Positions 23,800 through 33,400 of a stretch of 34,452 nt of DNA are shown here, in pieces. The translations under genes were made by a program, and so were the position numbers. The DNA is from Betaproteobacteria bacterium RIFCSPLOWO2_02_FULL_67_26 (lineage in GTDB: Bacteria > Pseudomonadota > Gammaproteobacteria > Burkholderiales > SG8-41), in the NCBI GenBank assembly GCA_001771935.1, contig MERD01000008.1, forward strand, positions 14,387 through 48,838, read 5' to 3'. The first letter of the stretch is position 1. Each line of letters begins with the position of its first letter. The notes below the pieces were generated by a model, which worked only from the letters and a program-made list of their open reading frames with translations, was not told the origin of the DNA and searched no databases.

Positions 23800-24981
23800 T
23801 TACTGCAGCTGGCGCATGCGCTGGTCGGCAAACGCGGCGAGGTCGGGATTGAGGCTGTTGGTGGCGCGCGCGCGGCGGTAGGCTTCCTGCGCGTCGGCCG
23901 ACCGGTTGGCGGTCTGCAGCGAGATGCCGAGTCCGAGCCACCATACGCCCATGGCGGGCCGCAGCCGCAGCGCGGCCTGGAACTGCTCGATCGCCTCCTC
24001 GTGCCGGTTCTGGCGCTGCAGGACCGTGGCGAGAAATGCATGGTAGTCCGCGTTGCCCTGTGCATGCTCGAGGCCTTTCTGCAGGGTCGCCGCGCCTTGC
24101 GCGTTGTCGCCGCGGTCCACCTGCAGGCGGGCGAGCGTCATCGTGAACCCGGTCTGCGCCGGGGCGAGCTTCACGCCCTCCTGGAGCACGCGCTCCGCCT
24201 CCGTGAATTTCTTGCCCGTCACCAGCATGCCCACCAGCCCCTGGCGCGCGCCGTGATGGCCGGGATACAGGTTCAGCGCCGCCTGGAAGCCCTCCTCGGC
24301 CTCGGCTGACCGGCCCTGATGCAGGGACGTCGTTGCCTTGCGGTATTCGTTGTCCGCGAGTTCGCGGGGCGTCGGCTGCCGCTCCTGTTTTTGTATCTGC
24401 GGCTTGCCAGCAGGCGCCCTGGCGGACGCCACCACCGCGGGCGGCGGGGCCGGTTCGGGGCGTGCAGCCGGCGCAGGCGCGGCTTCGCTCCGGGCGGAGG
24501 CGTCCGACCCGGCGCGCGAGATCACCCGTGATGTCGGTAGACGCTGCGTTGCGGACGGCTCCTGGGCCGGGACCGGCCTGGCGACTTGCCGCTGCGGCGG
24601 CGCGGGTGAGTTGGACAACTCCAGGCTCAGGCGTGAGGCCGGCCCTTCGGACTGCGCATCGCCGTCGCCTTCCGCGCGCGGCCGCGCATCCGTCGTCACC
24701 GCCGTCGGGGCGGCCGCGACTCGTGCGACGGCCGTCCCGGTGGCGCGCTGGGTTGCAAGCGGGGCGAGGGCGCGCTGGGGCGTCACGTCGAACCCGGAAA
24801 GGAGCGCCCACGATCCCGCGAGCGCACCCGCTACGGCCAGGCCGCCCGCGGCGATCCACCCCCAGTTGAGCGGGCGCTCGTCTTCCGGAAGCGCCCGCAC
24901 GTGGTCGGGCAGCGCGCCGCGTTCCACCGCGGAAGCACGCCGCTTTTCCAGCTCGAGCAGTACCTGGTTGATCACGCTCAT
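23800..24981 (-). CDS. mshN: MSHA biogenesis protein MshN-like (TPR)
   Basis: The protein of 393 residues begins MSVINQVLLELEKRR, the usual MshN N-terminus (a short cytoplasmic segment). One membrane helix follows (WIAAGGLAVAGALAGSWALL), then a long Ala/Pro/Arg-rich linker and a C-terminal tetratricopeptide region (from about residue 220 to the end). Repeat-like helices there include RSAEAEEGFQAALNLYPGHH and RHEEAIEQFQAALRLRPA. TPR proteins of this kind act in assembly of pilus and secretion machines. ATG 24981 overlaps the mshM stop as ATGA (24978-24981). It is the last gene of the locus and ends one base from comF. Confidence 0.88.
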   Translation of the reverse strand: MSVINQVLLELEKRRASAVERGALPDHVRALPEDERPLNWGWIAAGGLAVAGALAGSWALLSGFDVTPQRALAPLATQRATGTAVARVAAAPTAVTTDARPRAEGDGDAQSEGPASRLSLELSNSPAPPQRQVARPVPAQEPSATQRLPTSRVISRAGSDASARSEAAPAPAARPEPAPPPAVVASARAPAGKPQIQKQERQPTPRELADNEYRKATTSLHQGRSAEAEEGFQAALNLYPGHHGARQGLVGMLVTGKKFTEAERVLQEGVKLAPAQTGFTMTLARLQVDRGDNAQGAATLQKGLEHAQGNADYHAFLATVLQRQNRHEEAIEQFQAALRLRPAMGVWWLGLGISLQTANRSADAQEAYRRARATNSLNPDLAAFADQRMRQLQ

Positions 24982-25868
24982 ACGAGCAACATCCAGCCGA
25001 TTCCGCCCACCGAGAGCACCAGCATGGCGAACCCGAGCCACCACCAGGGCCGCCGCTCGTGCACCATCGGCGTGTCCGCGGCGGCCTTGCGCACGTGGAG
25101 CGGCAGCACGTGGTGCAACCCTTCGCCGTAGGCGAGCAGCATGGCCTTGTGCGACACGATGTTGATGAGCCGCGGCACGCCGCCGCTGAACCGGTGCACG
25201 AGGCGCGTCGCCGGCCGCGTGAAGAGCCGGTTGCCGCGAAAGCCCGCCACGCGCAGGCGGTGCGCGATGTAGTGATCGACTTCGCCGCGCTCCAGCGCCG
25301 TCAACCGGTACTGGAACGTGATGCGCTGCCGCAACTGCCGCACCGACTTGTGCTCGAGCTTGTGGTCGATTTCCGGCTGGCCGAAGAGCACCACCTGCAG
25401 CAGCTTGCGCTTCTCGGTTTCCAGGTTGGTGAGGAGCCGCAGCGCTTCCAGCGTCTCGATCGGCATCGCCTGCGCCTCGTCGAGAGCCAGCACCACGGTC
25501 TTGCCCTGGCGCGCGAAGTTGAGCAGGGCGCGCGTAAGCTCTTTCATCAGATGGTGCTGGTCCGCCTGCCTGGAGAGCGCGATGCCGAGCTCCTCCGCCA
25601 GCGCCAGCAGCAGCGTGCGCGGCTCGAGATAGGGATTCAGGATGTAGGCCGAGACGTGGTTCTGGTCGAGCGTCGCGAGGAAGCGGCGGCAGAGCAGCGT
25701 CTTGCCGGTGCCGACCTCGCCGGTGATCTTGATGAAGCCCTCGCCGTTCTTGACCGCCACCAGCAGCGTGTTGAGCGCCTCCTGGTGCGTGGTGCAGGCG
25801 TAGGCGAAGCTCGTGTCGGGCGTGATGCCGAACGGCATTTCGCGGAGTCCGAAGTGATTGCGGTACAT
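24978..25868 (-). CDS. mshM: MSHA biogenesis protein MshM (AAA ATPase, ExeA/GspA-like)
   Basis: The 296-residue protein begins MYRNHFGLREMPFGITPD, typical of the ExeA/MshM family. It carries Walker A GEVGTGKT, Walker B VVLALDEAQAMP, sensor-type GQPEIDHKL and RQLRQRITFQYRL, and a C-terminal membrane helix (WWWLGFAMLVLSVGGIGWML). Related GspA/ExeA proteins help place secretin rings in the envelope through ATP and peptidoglycan interactions; a large periplasmic peptidoglycan domain is absent here. It follows the secretin gene by 18 bases and overlaps mshN by 4 bp. Confidence 0.93.
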   Translation of the reverse strand: MYRNHFGLREMPFGITPDTSFAYACTTHQEALNTLLVAVKNGEGFIKITGEVGTGKTLLCRRFLATLDQNHVSAYILNPYLEPRTLLLALAEELGIALSRQADQHHLMKELTRALLNFARQGKTVVLALDEAQAMPIETLEALRLLTNLETEKRKLLQVVLFGQPEIDHKLEHKSVRQLRQRITFQYRLTALERGEVDHYIAHRLRVAGFRGNRLFTRPATRLVHRFSGGVPRLINIVSHKAMLLAYGEGLHHVLPLHVRKAAADTPMVHERRPWWWLGFAMLVLSVGGIGWMLLV

Positions 25869-25886
25869 GATGTCAGCTCCGTCGGG

Positions 25887-27617
25887 TCACTGCGTGAACG
25901 GCGACTTGACCGGAGGGGGCTCCAGCGCCCGCAGGCGGTCGCGCGTATCGGCCACGTCCTTCTGCCAGTTGCGGTCGCTGTGAACGATGGTGGGCTTCAA
26001 CAGGATCACCAGCTCGTTCTTCGTGTTTTCCATCGCGCGCTGCCGGAACAGCCCGCCGATGCCGGGCGCGTCGCCGAGGCCGGGGACCTGCGAGCCGCCG
26101 CTCTTCGTCTCCTGGCGCATCAGGCCGCCGATCGCCACGATATTGCCGTCCTGCACGCGCACGATGGTGTCGGTCTCGTTGATGTTGCTCGAGGCGAGCG
26201 GCAGCGTGACGGTGCCGAGGTTGCCGAGGTTCACGTCCTTGCGCTTCTCGATCACCGTGCTCACCTGCGGATGGATGTGCAGGATGATGTTGTTGTGCTC
26301 GTCGATCTGCGGCGTGACGTCGAGCGAGATGCCCGAGAAGAACGGCTGCACGGTGATGGTCGGCGTGACCGTCGTCTGGGTGCCGCTGGTGGTCGAGGTG
26401 GTCGAGACGTTGGTGACGAAGTAGTCGTCGGTGCCGACCTTGAGGACGGCCTTCTGGTTGTTGATGGTCGCCACGCGCGGGCTGGACAGCACGTTGACCG
26501 CGCCCTGCGTTTCAAGGAACGTCAACAGCGCCGCAAAATTGCTGGTCTGCAGCGCCAGCCCGAATACGCCGCCCTGCACCGCCGCATCGGCCGCCAGCGA
26601 AGCCGCCGCCCCGAGCGTGGCTGTTACGAATCCTATGTCGGTGCCATCGGGAGCGCGCCCGGTCGGTTGGGACAACGGGCCGGTATTGCCGATGCTGGTG
26701 TTCGGCCGAACGACGCCGCCGACCACGCTGGTGCCGCCGGAACGGAACGCCGCCCAGTTGATGCCCGCCCCGTAACTGTCCTTCAGCGAAACATCGATGA
26801 TTTTCGCCTCCAGCACCACCTGCCGCTCGACGATCAGTTGCATCGCCTTCAGGAACGACTCGACCGAACGCTGCTCCGCGGGAAGCGCGCGCACCACGAT
26901 CACGCCGGACTGGGAATTGACGATCACGCTTCGGCCGTCGGCGCTGCCGACGATGGCGGTGAGCGACTTCGCGATGTCGCCCCAGAAGTTGCTTTCCGAC
27001 GAGGTCGTGACGCGAACGCTTTCAGTGGCCCGCGACGTCGGGGCCGGGGCGCCTGCCGTGGGGGGCGCGCCAGACGACGCCCCGCCCGTGTCGGTGATCG
27101 AGCCGGAGCTCACCCGCACCTCGCTGCGGCCGGCGCGCTGCGCCTGCAGGTAGTTGACCTGGAAGACCCGGGTCTGCATCGTGACCGGCAGCACCGAGAT
27201 GCGGTTGCCCTGCACCCGGTATTCGTAGCCGTAGAGGTCGCGCAGCGTCTCGAGCGCCTCGAGCACGGTGACATCCTTGAGGTTCACCGAAATGCTGTCG
27301 CGAACTTCCGGATGCACGATCATGCTGTAGCGCGTGCCGGAGACGATCGCCATGAACACCTGCGCCGCCGGCGCGTTGTTGACGTTGAGATCGAAGCGCT
27401 GGTCGAGCGGCTTGCCGTCCGCCCGGGGCATCTCGACCACCAGCGGCGGCAGCAGCGCCTGGCTGACCGAGTCCGGCGCCACCGGCTTGGTGCGTTCCTT
27501 GACCGCCTTCTCGATCTCGGCCGAGATCCGTTCGTAAGTGGCGTCGCGGCGCGCCGGTTGCTCCGCGCACCCCGCGGCAGCGACCATCACCACAACCATG
27601 ACTATTCGTCGCTTCAT
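25887..27617 (-). CDS. mshL: MSHA secretin MshL, lipoprotein
   Basis: MshL forms the outer-membrane ring through which the pilus is extruded. The 576-residue protein has a lipoprotein signal (MVAAAGC, Cys17). Short N-domains follow: FDLNVNNAPAAQVFMAIVSG, a STN-like region, and SVNLKDVTVLEALETLRDLY, a second N-domain. It then has a Gly/Ala/Ser/Thr-rich linker (about 195-230) and a C-terminal secretin domain with VNVLSSPRVATINNQKAVLKVG, SLDVTPQID and VAIGGLMRQE. ATG 27617 is chosen because the lipobox follows it directly; a longer frame upstream is not credible. It is 13 bases after mshK and 18 bases before mshM. Confidence 0.94.
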   Translation of the reverse strand: MKRRIVMVVVMVAAAGCAEQPARRDATYERISAEIEKAVKERTKPVAPDSVSQALLPPLVVEMPRADGKPLDQRFDLNVNNAPAAQVFMAIVSGTRYSMIVHPEVRDSISVNLKDVTVLEALETLRDLYGYEYRVQGNRISVLPVTMQTRVFQVNYLQAQRAGRSEVRVSSGSITDTGGASSGAPPTAGAPAPTSRATESVRVTTSSESNFWGDIAKSLTAIVGSADGRSVIVNSQSGVIVVRALPAEQRSVESFLKAMQLIVERQVVLEAKIIDVSLKDSYGAGINWAAFRSGGTSVVGGVVRPNTSIGNTGPLSQPTGRAPDGTDIGFVTATLGAAASLAADAAVQGGVFGLALQTSNFAALLTFLETQGAVNVLSSPRVATINNQKAVLKVGTDDYFVTNVSTTSTTSGTQTTVTPTITVQPFFSGISLDVTPQIDEHNNIILHIHPQVSTVIEKRKDVNLGNLGTVTLPLASSNINETDTIVRVQDGNIVAIGGLMRQETKSGGSQVPGLGDAPGIGGLFRQRAMENTKNELVILLKPTIVHSDRNWQKDVADTRDRLRALEPPPVKSPFTQ

Positions 27618-27630
27618 GTCACGCCCTCCT

Positions 27631-28083
27631 CTACCGCGTCGCCGTGCTGCCCGGCGCCGCGGAATCCCTTCCACTGCGCCTGGCCTTGCTCTTGCGCGGA
27701 GCGGTCTTCGCGGCAACCGGCACGATGTCGCGTTTCTCCACGCCCGGATAGAGCTTCAGCACCTGGCTCCCATCGACGCTCTTCAACACCACTTCGCTCT
27801 CCGCCACCTTGATCAGCACGGCGTCGCCGTATTTCTCCCCGAGCTTGACCATCGCGCCGCTGATGATGGCCGCCTTCAGCGTCGGCGAAAGCATCACCGA
27901 CTGCAGCACCAGGCCGCCGCCCTCGGCGTCGCCCGCCACGTCGGGATCCGCCGTCGCCTGGCCCGAAGGCGGGCGCGTCGGGTCGTTCATCACCTGCGCC
28001 GCAGCGCTCGCGGTGAGCAGCGCGACTGCCAGCGCGAGCGGGGCGGCGAGTAACGAGTGACGAGTGACGAGTGACGGGTTCAT
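27631..28083 (-). CDS. mshK: MSHA biogenesis protein MshK-like
   Basis: This 150-residue protein starts with a signal peptide (LLAAPLALAVALLTASAAA) and has the NDPTRPP motif that marks MshK and related pilus/secretion proteins. It then has LQSVMLSPTLKAAIISGAMVKLGEKYGDAVLIKVAESEVVL as separate short strands of a small beta domain, and an Arg/Lys-rich tail. GspC and PilP homologues use similar domains to connect the inner-membrane complex to the secretin. Codons 4-13 are made of the heptamer repeat 28047-28074, which gives SLVTRHSLL just before the hydrophobic core. ATG 28083 overlaps the mshJ stop as ATGA. Confidence 0.85.
   Translation of the reverse strand: MNPSLVTRHSLLAAPLALAVALLTASAAAQVMNDPTRPPSGQATADPDVAGDAEGGGLVLQSVMLSPTLKAAIISGAMVKLGEKYGDAVLIKVAESEVVLKSVDGSQVLKLYPGVEKRDIVPVAAKTAPRKSKARRSGRDSAAPGSTATR
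28047..28074. repeat. Four heptamer repeats inside the 5' end of mshK
   Basis: On the plus strand, CGAGTAA (28047-28053) is followed by CGAGTGA three times (28054-28074). They encode residues 4-13 of MshK in the minus frame, at the front of its signal peptide. As 7 is not a multiple of 3, unit changes would shift the frame. Confidence 0.85.
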
Positions 28084-28778
28084 ACAATCAGCCAGGCCTT
28101 GTTCAGGCTTAGGGTCTGCACGATCAGCGTCACCCGCAATCTTGGATACTGCTCGGTATTCACGCTGATGCGGCTCCAGAACATCCGCCATTCCAGCTTC
28201 TCGAGCTGCGCGAGGTACTCGTGCAGGTCGGCATACGATCCCTGCAGCGTAAGCTCGAAACCGTGCTGGTAGATCACGCGCTCGGCCGCTTTGGGCGCCG
28301 GCTTCGCGGCCGTGCCTCCAGCCTTGGGAGCGGGCGCCGCGCCCGGCGCATTGAAGCGCTGCACCGGCAGCGTGCGCAGCGACGCGAGCTGCAGCGCGCG
28401 GCGGCCGCCGAGCATCTCCTCGAGCAGCTTCGCCATGCGCTCGGGCGGCACCAGCCCCCGCTGCAGCCCCTGCATGCTCTGGTCGATCTCGGCCAGCTGC
28501 TTGCGAAGCGCGTCGCGATGCGTGCGTTTGACCGCGTTCGGATCCACGACGGCTTCCTGCACCTTCATCAGGCCCTCGGCGGTCCTGATGTTCTGGCGCG
28601 ACTCGGCGACCTGCTGCGTGAGCCGCTTCTTTTGCGCCTCGAGCGGCTGGAGCGCCAGCGTATCGAATACGAGGGCGGTGCCGACGACTACCGCAGCGAG
28701 CACCAGCACGCGCTCGCGAATCATCAGGGCGTCGAACCGCGCGGCGAGCTTCTGCCATTGCTCCAGCACGGCCTTCAT
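28080..28778 (-). CDS. mshJ: MSHA biogenesis protein MshJ-like (PilO/GspM-like)
   Basis: The 232-residue protein begins MKAVLEQWQKLAARFDALMIR. A membrane helix (VLVLAAVVVGTALVFDTLAL) and a coiled-coil segment (about 45-125, EAQKKRLTQQVAESRQNIR, QLAEIDQSMQGLQRGL) follow. The C-terminal ferredoxin-like domain includes HGFELTLQGSYADLHEYLAQ and LRVTLIVQTLSL. This matches the MshJ/PilO class of inner-membrane platform proteins. ATG 28778 overlaps the preceding PilN-like gene as ATGA, and its stop overlaps the mshK start. Confidence 0.88.
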   Translation of the reverse strand: MKAVLEQWQKLAARFDALMIRERVLVLAAVVVGTALVFDTLALQPLEAQKKRLTQQVAESRQNIRTAEGLMKVQEAVVDPNAVKRTHRDALRKQLAEIDQSMQGLQRGLVPPERMAKLLEEMLGGRRALQLASLRTLPVQRFNAPGAAPAPKAGGTAAKPAPKAAERVIYQHGFELTLQGSYADLHEYLAQLEKLEWRMFWSRISVNTEQYPRLRVTLIVQTLSLNKAWLIV

Positions 28779-29434
28779 GGCGTCTTCTCCGTCCTGACGA
28801 CGTCGGAGGTGGCCAGGCTGAATTCCAGGAAGCGCGGCGCTCGCGGCGCTTTCCTGGCGTCCTTGCCCTTGTCGGCCGCGGCCTCGGGCGCGGGCCGGTT
28901 CATCTCCAGCCGGGCGAAGCTGCGTCCCGCCAGCACCTGCTCCCGGTTCAGGCGCTGGATGTAGCTCGGCACGAGGTCGGGGCTCAGGACGCGCCCCCGG
29001 ATTTCCAGCTCCCCGCCGCCGGTAATGGTGAAGCCGGTGAGCCACAGGCCGTTCACCGACTGCCGCGAGAAGGCGCGCAGGTATTCAGCGAATCCCTGCT
29101 GGTTGCCGAACCCCCCGCCCTTCAGCGCATCCATCGAGTCGCGCGCGAGCTTCAGCTCGGCCTCGAGCCGCGCGATGTCGCTTTCGAGCTGCGCGTCGGG
29201 CTTGGCCGTGGCGGACTTCCCTTTGAGCTTGTCCACGTAGCCGCGCTGCGCCTTGAGCAGGCCGTCCGCGCTGCGCAACTCCTCGGTCAGGCCGTTCACC
29301 TGTTGCCAGAGCGTGTAGTGATAGCCGGACAACGCGGCCAGCGTGATGCCCAGCAGCTGCACCACCGTGCCGAGCGTCAACACCCGCCGCTGCTTGCGGA
29401 AAGCGGGGTTGAAGAGGTTGATGTTCTGGCTCAT
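28775..29434 (-). CDS. PilN-like MSHA biogenesis protein (MshI2)
   Basis: This 219-residue protein begins MSQNINLFNPAFRKQRRVL; the INLF/NPAF segment is the cytoplasmic peptide by which PilN-type proteins bind PilM. A membrane helix (LGTVVQLLGITLAALSGYHY), a coiled-coil region (QLESDIARLEAELKLARDSM) and a C-terminal alpha/beta domain with GLWLTGFTITGGGELEIRGR follow. It lies between the MshI and MshJ genes with ATGA overlaps on both sides, as expected for the MshI2/PilN position. Predicted role: inner-membrane alignment subcomplex of the MSHA pilus machine. Confidence 0.87.
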   Translation of the reverse strand: MSQNINLFNPAFRKQRRVLTLGTVVQLLGITLAALSGYHYTLWQQVNGLTEELRSADGLLKAQRGYVDKLKGKSATAKPDAQLESDIARLEAELKLARDSMDALKGGGFGNQQGFAEYLRAFSRQSVNGLWLTGFTITGGGELEIRGRVLSPDLVPSYIQRLNREQVLAGRSFARLEMNRPAPEAAADKGKDARKAPRAPRFLEFSLATSDVVRTEKTP

Positions 29435-30372
29435 GCGCCCGCGTCCTCCCGCAGGGCGGCGCCGATCAGCTGCAGGCACTGCGCCTGGCGCGCCTCGTCG
29501 TGCAATTCCGGGATGTGCGGAAAATCGAACATCTCGGACAGGTGGACCAGCGCCACCGGCACGTCGAGATTGGCGGCGAGGTGCTCCCGCATGTCCTCTG
29601 CGCCGGGCACCGGCGTCACCATGACTTTCGCCACCGCGATATTGCGGAACTGGCGGTCGAAATGGTCGAGGGAGCGCTGCAGCTCGAGCACCAGGCGGTC
29701 GTACAGGCCGCTGCGGGCCTCGGGGCTGGCGCCGGCGAAGCTCGCCAACGAGATGTCGATGCGGCGATGCTGGTAGAGCTCACCGCCGCAGGTGAACGTC
29801 AGCAGCCCCCCGTGCTCGTCGAACGCGAGCAGCGCGAGGGCGCGTCCCGGCGGCTCGAGCCGCTGGGCAACGTTGCGCTGCGCCAGTTCCGGTATGTCGA
29901 TGACCTCGAGCGCGATGTCGGCATCGTTGAACGGCTTGACGCTGGCGGCGATGACTTCGTTTTTCGCGGCGACCGCCAGCATCTGCTGGGCGCGGCCCGC
30001 TGCGCCTTCCGCCGGCGGGATGAATACCGCGTCGATCGTGGCCGCTTCCACCGGGTAGTCGATGAGGTCCTTGAGGCTCCAGCGCACCGCGATCCTGGCT
30101 TCCTCGGCGGGAACGTTGGGCGCTTCGACTTGCACGATCTGGTAGGCGCCGCTCCGCAGCAGCGTCGTGCACCGGTGGCGGTCGAGGTTCAGCTCGCGGC
30201 GCAGCCGGCCGAGCGTTTCCACGTCGCCGCCCTCCTTGCGATAGGAGTCGCACAGGAGGATCTCAGGCCGCTCCTTTCCCGCCGCGAGGACGTGGCACAC
30301 ATCGACCCGGTCCGGCAGCAGGTTGACGCAAAACCAGCCCGGTTTTTGCCCTTTGGAACCGAAAAACCTCAT
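29431..30372 (-). CDS. mshI: MSHA biogenesis protein MshI (PilM-like)
   Basis: The 313-residue cytoplasmic protein has the actin/HSP70-like PilM fold pattern: an N-terminal GWFCVNLLPDRVDVCHVLA strand-turn-strand, RWSLKDLIDYPVEAATIDAV, LAVAAKNEVIAASVKPFNDA, IDIPELAQRN, and FDRQFRNIAVAKVMVTPVPG. PilM binds PilN at the inner membrane to build the pilus platform, and the next gene encodes a PilN-type protein. A promoter with consensus -35 precedes it by about 30 bases, so this may be the first gene of the mshI-N transcript. Confidence 0.88.
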   Translation of the reverse strand: MRFFGSKGQKPGWFCVNLLPDRVDVCHVLAAGKERPEILLCDSYRKEGGDVETLGRLRRELNLDRHRCTTLLRSGAYQIVQVEAPNVPAEEARIAVRWSLKDLIDYPVEAATIDAVFIPPAEGAAGRAQQMLAVAAKNEVIAASVKPFNDADIALEVIDIPELAQRNVAQRLEPPGRALALLAFDEHGGLLTFTCGGELYQHRRIDISLASFAGASPEARSGLYDRLVLELQRSLDHFDRQFRNIAVAKVMVTPVPGAEDMREHLAANLDVPVALVHLSEMFDFPHIPELHDEARQAQCLQLIGAALREDAGA

Positions 30373-30402
30373 TTTTTGGGGCCCATTTCGACCAGTTAGC
30401 CG

Positions 30403-30430
30403 AAACTACCACAAAAATCAATAATGTCAA
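30403..30430 (-). promoter_or_regulatory. Probable promoter of the mshI-N operon
   Basis: On the minus strand a consensus TTGACA (30430-30425) and TAGTTT (30408-30403, which keeps the key T, A and final T) have a 16-bp spacer. They lie in the AT-richest intergenic region of the window, between mshQ and mshI. The predicted start site is some 25 bases before the mshI ATG. Confidence 0.6.
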
Positions 30431-30490
30431 GGCTTTGGGGCGCTTTTTTGAATGATCTTACAAGAGGTGTTGTGTAACCAACTATTACGG

Positions 30491-33400
30491 CTAGAAATTC
30501 TCTCGGATATCTATGATTTCCTCGGTGCCCCGATACACCCCAAATGTGGCCCGGGCGGTGGGGTTCTGGGTGTAGGTGGAGGTCGTCCAGTTGCCCTGCA
30601 AGAACGCCTTGTCGGCACCCACTACCGCGGTGGAGGAACCCCCGATGCAGGTGGTCGGGCCGGAAACCGAGGATTCCAGGCGCGCGGTCAGTATCACGCT
30701 GCCGTTGTTGGTCGCGCCCGGCGCGCTCATCAAGAGCGTTGCGCGGCCGTTCGTGAAGGTTCCTGCAATCAGGCTGGTCTCGCACGCGTCGAGGTTGGGT
30801 GTGTACGTGCCGAGCTCGATGTTAGTGGCCAGGATCGAGGTGCACTGGTCGGCCGCGTTGGTGACGAAGGCGTTGGCCGGCGCGCCGCTGAAATACTGGG
30901 TTTCCATCGGCACGGCGAGCGACACCAGCTGGGAGCCGCTGGCGTTCGAGAGCCGCAGCCTGCCGAACACGAAGGTCTTGCCGCCGGTCAGGCCTGCACC
31001 CGTATTGAAGTCACCGCCATCAAATGCCACGGACGAAAAGGTGAAGGTGTTGCTTGCAACCCCGTCCGAGTCGGTGGCGCTGATCCCGATGTTGATCGCC
31101 GCCTGGAACGGGTCATCCGGGGTCGTCGTGCTGCGGCTGTAGTTGTAGCTGTCCGAGCCGCTCAAGGTCACCGTGCCGGTGCCCGTGTTGTCATCCAGCG
31201 CGGCAACCGACGGGCTACTCTGGGTGAAATTCAGGGTCTTGCCCGGATTGGTGGTGGCGGGCGTCGCCGTCACGCCGCCTGCGGTGAGCCTCCACAGGCA
31301 CTGCTGGTAGTTGGTCGTCGGGGTCGGTGAGCCGAGCCCGTTGCGCGCGGTGACTTTTACTTTCGGCTCCCGGGTGAGGACATAACCGAAATTCTGCCCG
31401 ACGTAAGTGAAGGAGCGCTTCGGAGTGGGCGCGGACGCAGTGCATAAACCGTCCGTGGTTCCGAAGGTCTGGAATAGCGGTGGCATGAGTGCGTCAAATA
31501 CCTCTATCAGGAAATCGTTCGGTATGAATCGGCCCGCGCTGAAGGCCGCGGTCTGCGGCACGGTGCGGGTCGCTTGCGAAGTGTCCGCCACGTCCACCGC
31601 CGCATAGGTCTTGTCCTCCAGCGTGAGGCCGAACACGCCCGCCTCGCTGTAGGTCGAGGTGGAATTGAGCTCGCTGCTGACGATCGAGAACGCTCCCAGC
31701 GCGAGAGTTCCGAAGTTGCAGGTGAGACAGGACGCCGATCCGCCGGGAACCGCGCAGGCGGCGGACTTCAGCGTGGGGCTGCCCGCGTGGGCCGTCACCT
31801 GGTAGTAATTGGTGGCGCCCGCCGGGACCGCCGCATTCACGCGGATCGAGAACGGCAGGCCGGCTTTGTGCACCGGCGTCCCATTGAACGCGGTCGCATT
31901 GAGGGTATTGGTATTGCCGGGTGTCGACGACGTGCCGTCCGAGGCCGTGAGGTCGAAGCTCTGGGGACGGATCGCGAAGGCGTCGCCCGCGCAGCCGGTC
32001 TCCGACGGCGGTGACGTGGTCACGGTCATCCGCACCCGGACGTTCTTCCAGGAATTGCTCACGTTGAAGTTCGCGGTCGCGGTCAATTGCGCCGCAGTGA
32101 AATTGACCGTGGTGGACGCGATCACCGTCGTCCAGCTCGACCAGCAGTTGTTGGCGAAGGCTCCGCTGCTGGTCGTGCCGTCGAGCAGCTCGACCAGGAC
32201 GGTCTCCGCGGTGCCGAAGGCTTGCACCGCGGTTACCCCGGCATCCAGGTGGGCGATGGTCAGCGTGAACGCGGTGCCCGCGATCTTGGTCCGGATCAGG
32301 CCGTGCACCGAATTCGCCGGGGTCACATTCGGCGGATCGTAGGCATTGAAGCGGTTGAGCGTAGCGCTGTAGCCGGTTCCGGTGACCTCCCCGATTGCGA
32401 ACGCGCCGAAATCGGCCTCGCCGGAAACCTCCATCGTCGGAGTCGCGGCGCTGTCCTGGTTGTCGGTGATGGTGGCGCCGTTCCACGCGCCGTCATAGCG
32501 CATGACGGCCAGCAATCCGGAGGTGAGCCCGCCGTCCCGGTCGGTGGTGTCGTACTGGAATAGCGCGTCGTAGGTGGTAAGCACGGTCCCGCTGTTCGCG
32601 AGCGTCCAGTAGCGGTTGACGCTCAACGATGCGTTCAAGGAGGATGTGCCGATCTGGGGGTGGTCTCCGGAGGTCGCGCTGACCGTAATGCCGCTGCCCG
32701 CCGGGCCGCTATCGCTGACGCTGGCGAAGGTCATGGTGGCGGGCGAGTAGATAGTCCCCGTGCCGACCGGAAACGTCCGCGAAAAAGTGGTGCCGGTGGG
32801 GATCAGCCATTTCAGGTTGCCCTCCACGAACCCGCTGGTGCGCGCGATGGCGCCGGTTGGGGTGCGGGAAACGTAGAGCACGTTGGCGCCGGTCACGACC
32901 GCGCCGGTGGTGAGTGTCAGCGTGTTCGTCACGGTAACGTTATGGGTGCCGGTCAGCGTGACGCCGTTCGCGTTGCTGACCGTCAGGTTGTAGAACGTCG
33001 TGAGGTTGGTCGGGGAGCCCGAAACCGTCGCCGTACCGGAAATGGCCTGGGGGCCGGAGCCGTTGAAGGTGACGGTATCGCTGCCGACTACGCCGTCGTA
33101 ATTGCCGTCGTTGGTGAAATTTCCCTGGATGGCGGTGTTGGCGTTCGTTCTGACCGGCCCGGTGGTATTGCTGATGACGAGGTGGTGGTAGGTCGTGTTT
33201 TCCATCGTCTGCGCGCCGGTGCCGTTGTACTCGACGATGTTGTCCGCCGCCGTCGCGGTCAGTGCAGAAATTGCGTTCGCGTTGCCGCCGATCTTGAGGG
33301 TCCGGTTCGCGGCGTTGATGAAGGTATTGGAGCCGGTCAGGTTGCCCTTGACCTCGACGGTCGTGTTGTTGGTGCGCTGGCCGTTGATGACCAGGTTGCC

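Noticed and set aside
25059-27812. Plus-strand open frame of about 917 codons opposite mshM and mshL
   Set aside because: High GC makes antisense frames open by chance. The translation is His/Arg/Asp-rich with no family features, while the minus strand has clear ATPase and secretin motifs.
30373-30490. Terminator after mshQ
   Set aside because: No stable hairpin followed by T residues could be found on the minus strand; only a promoter for mshI is visible in this AT-rich gap.
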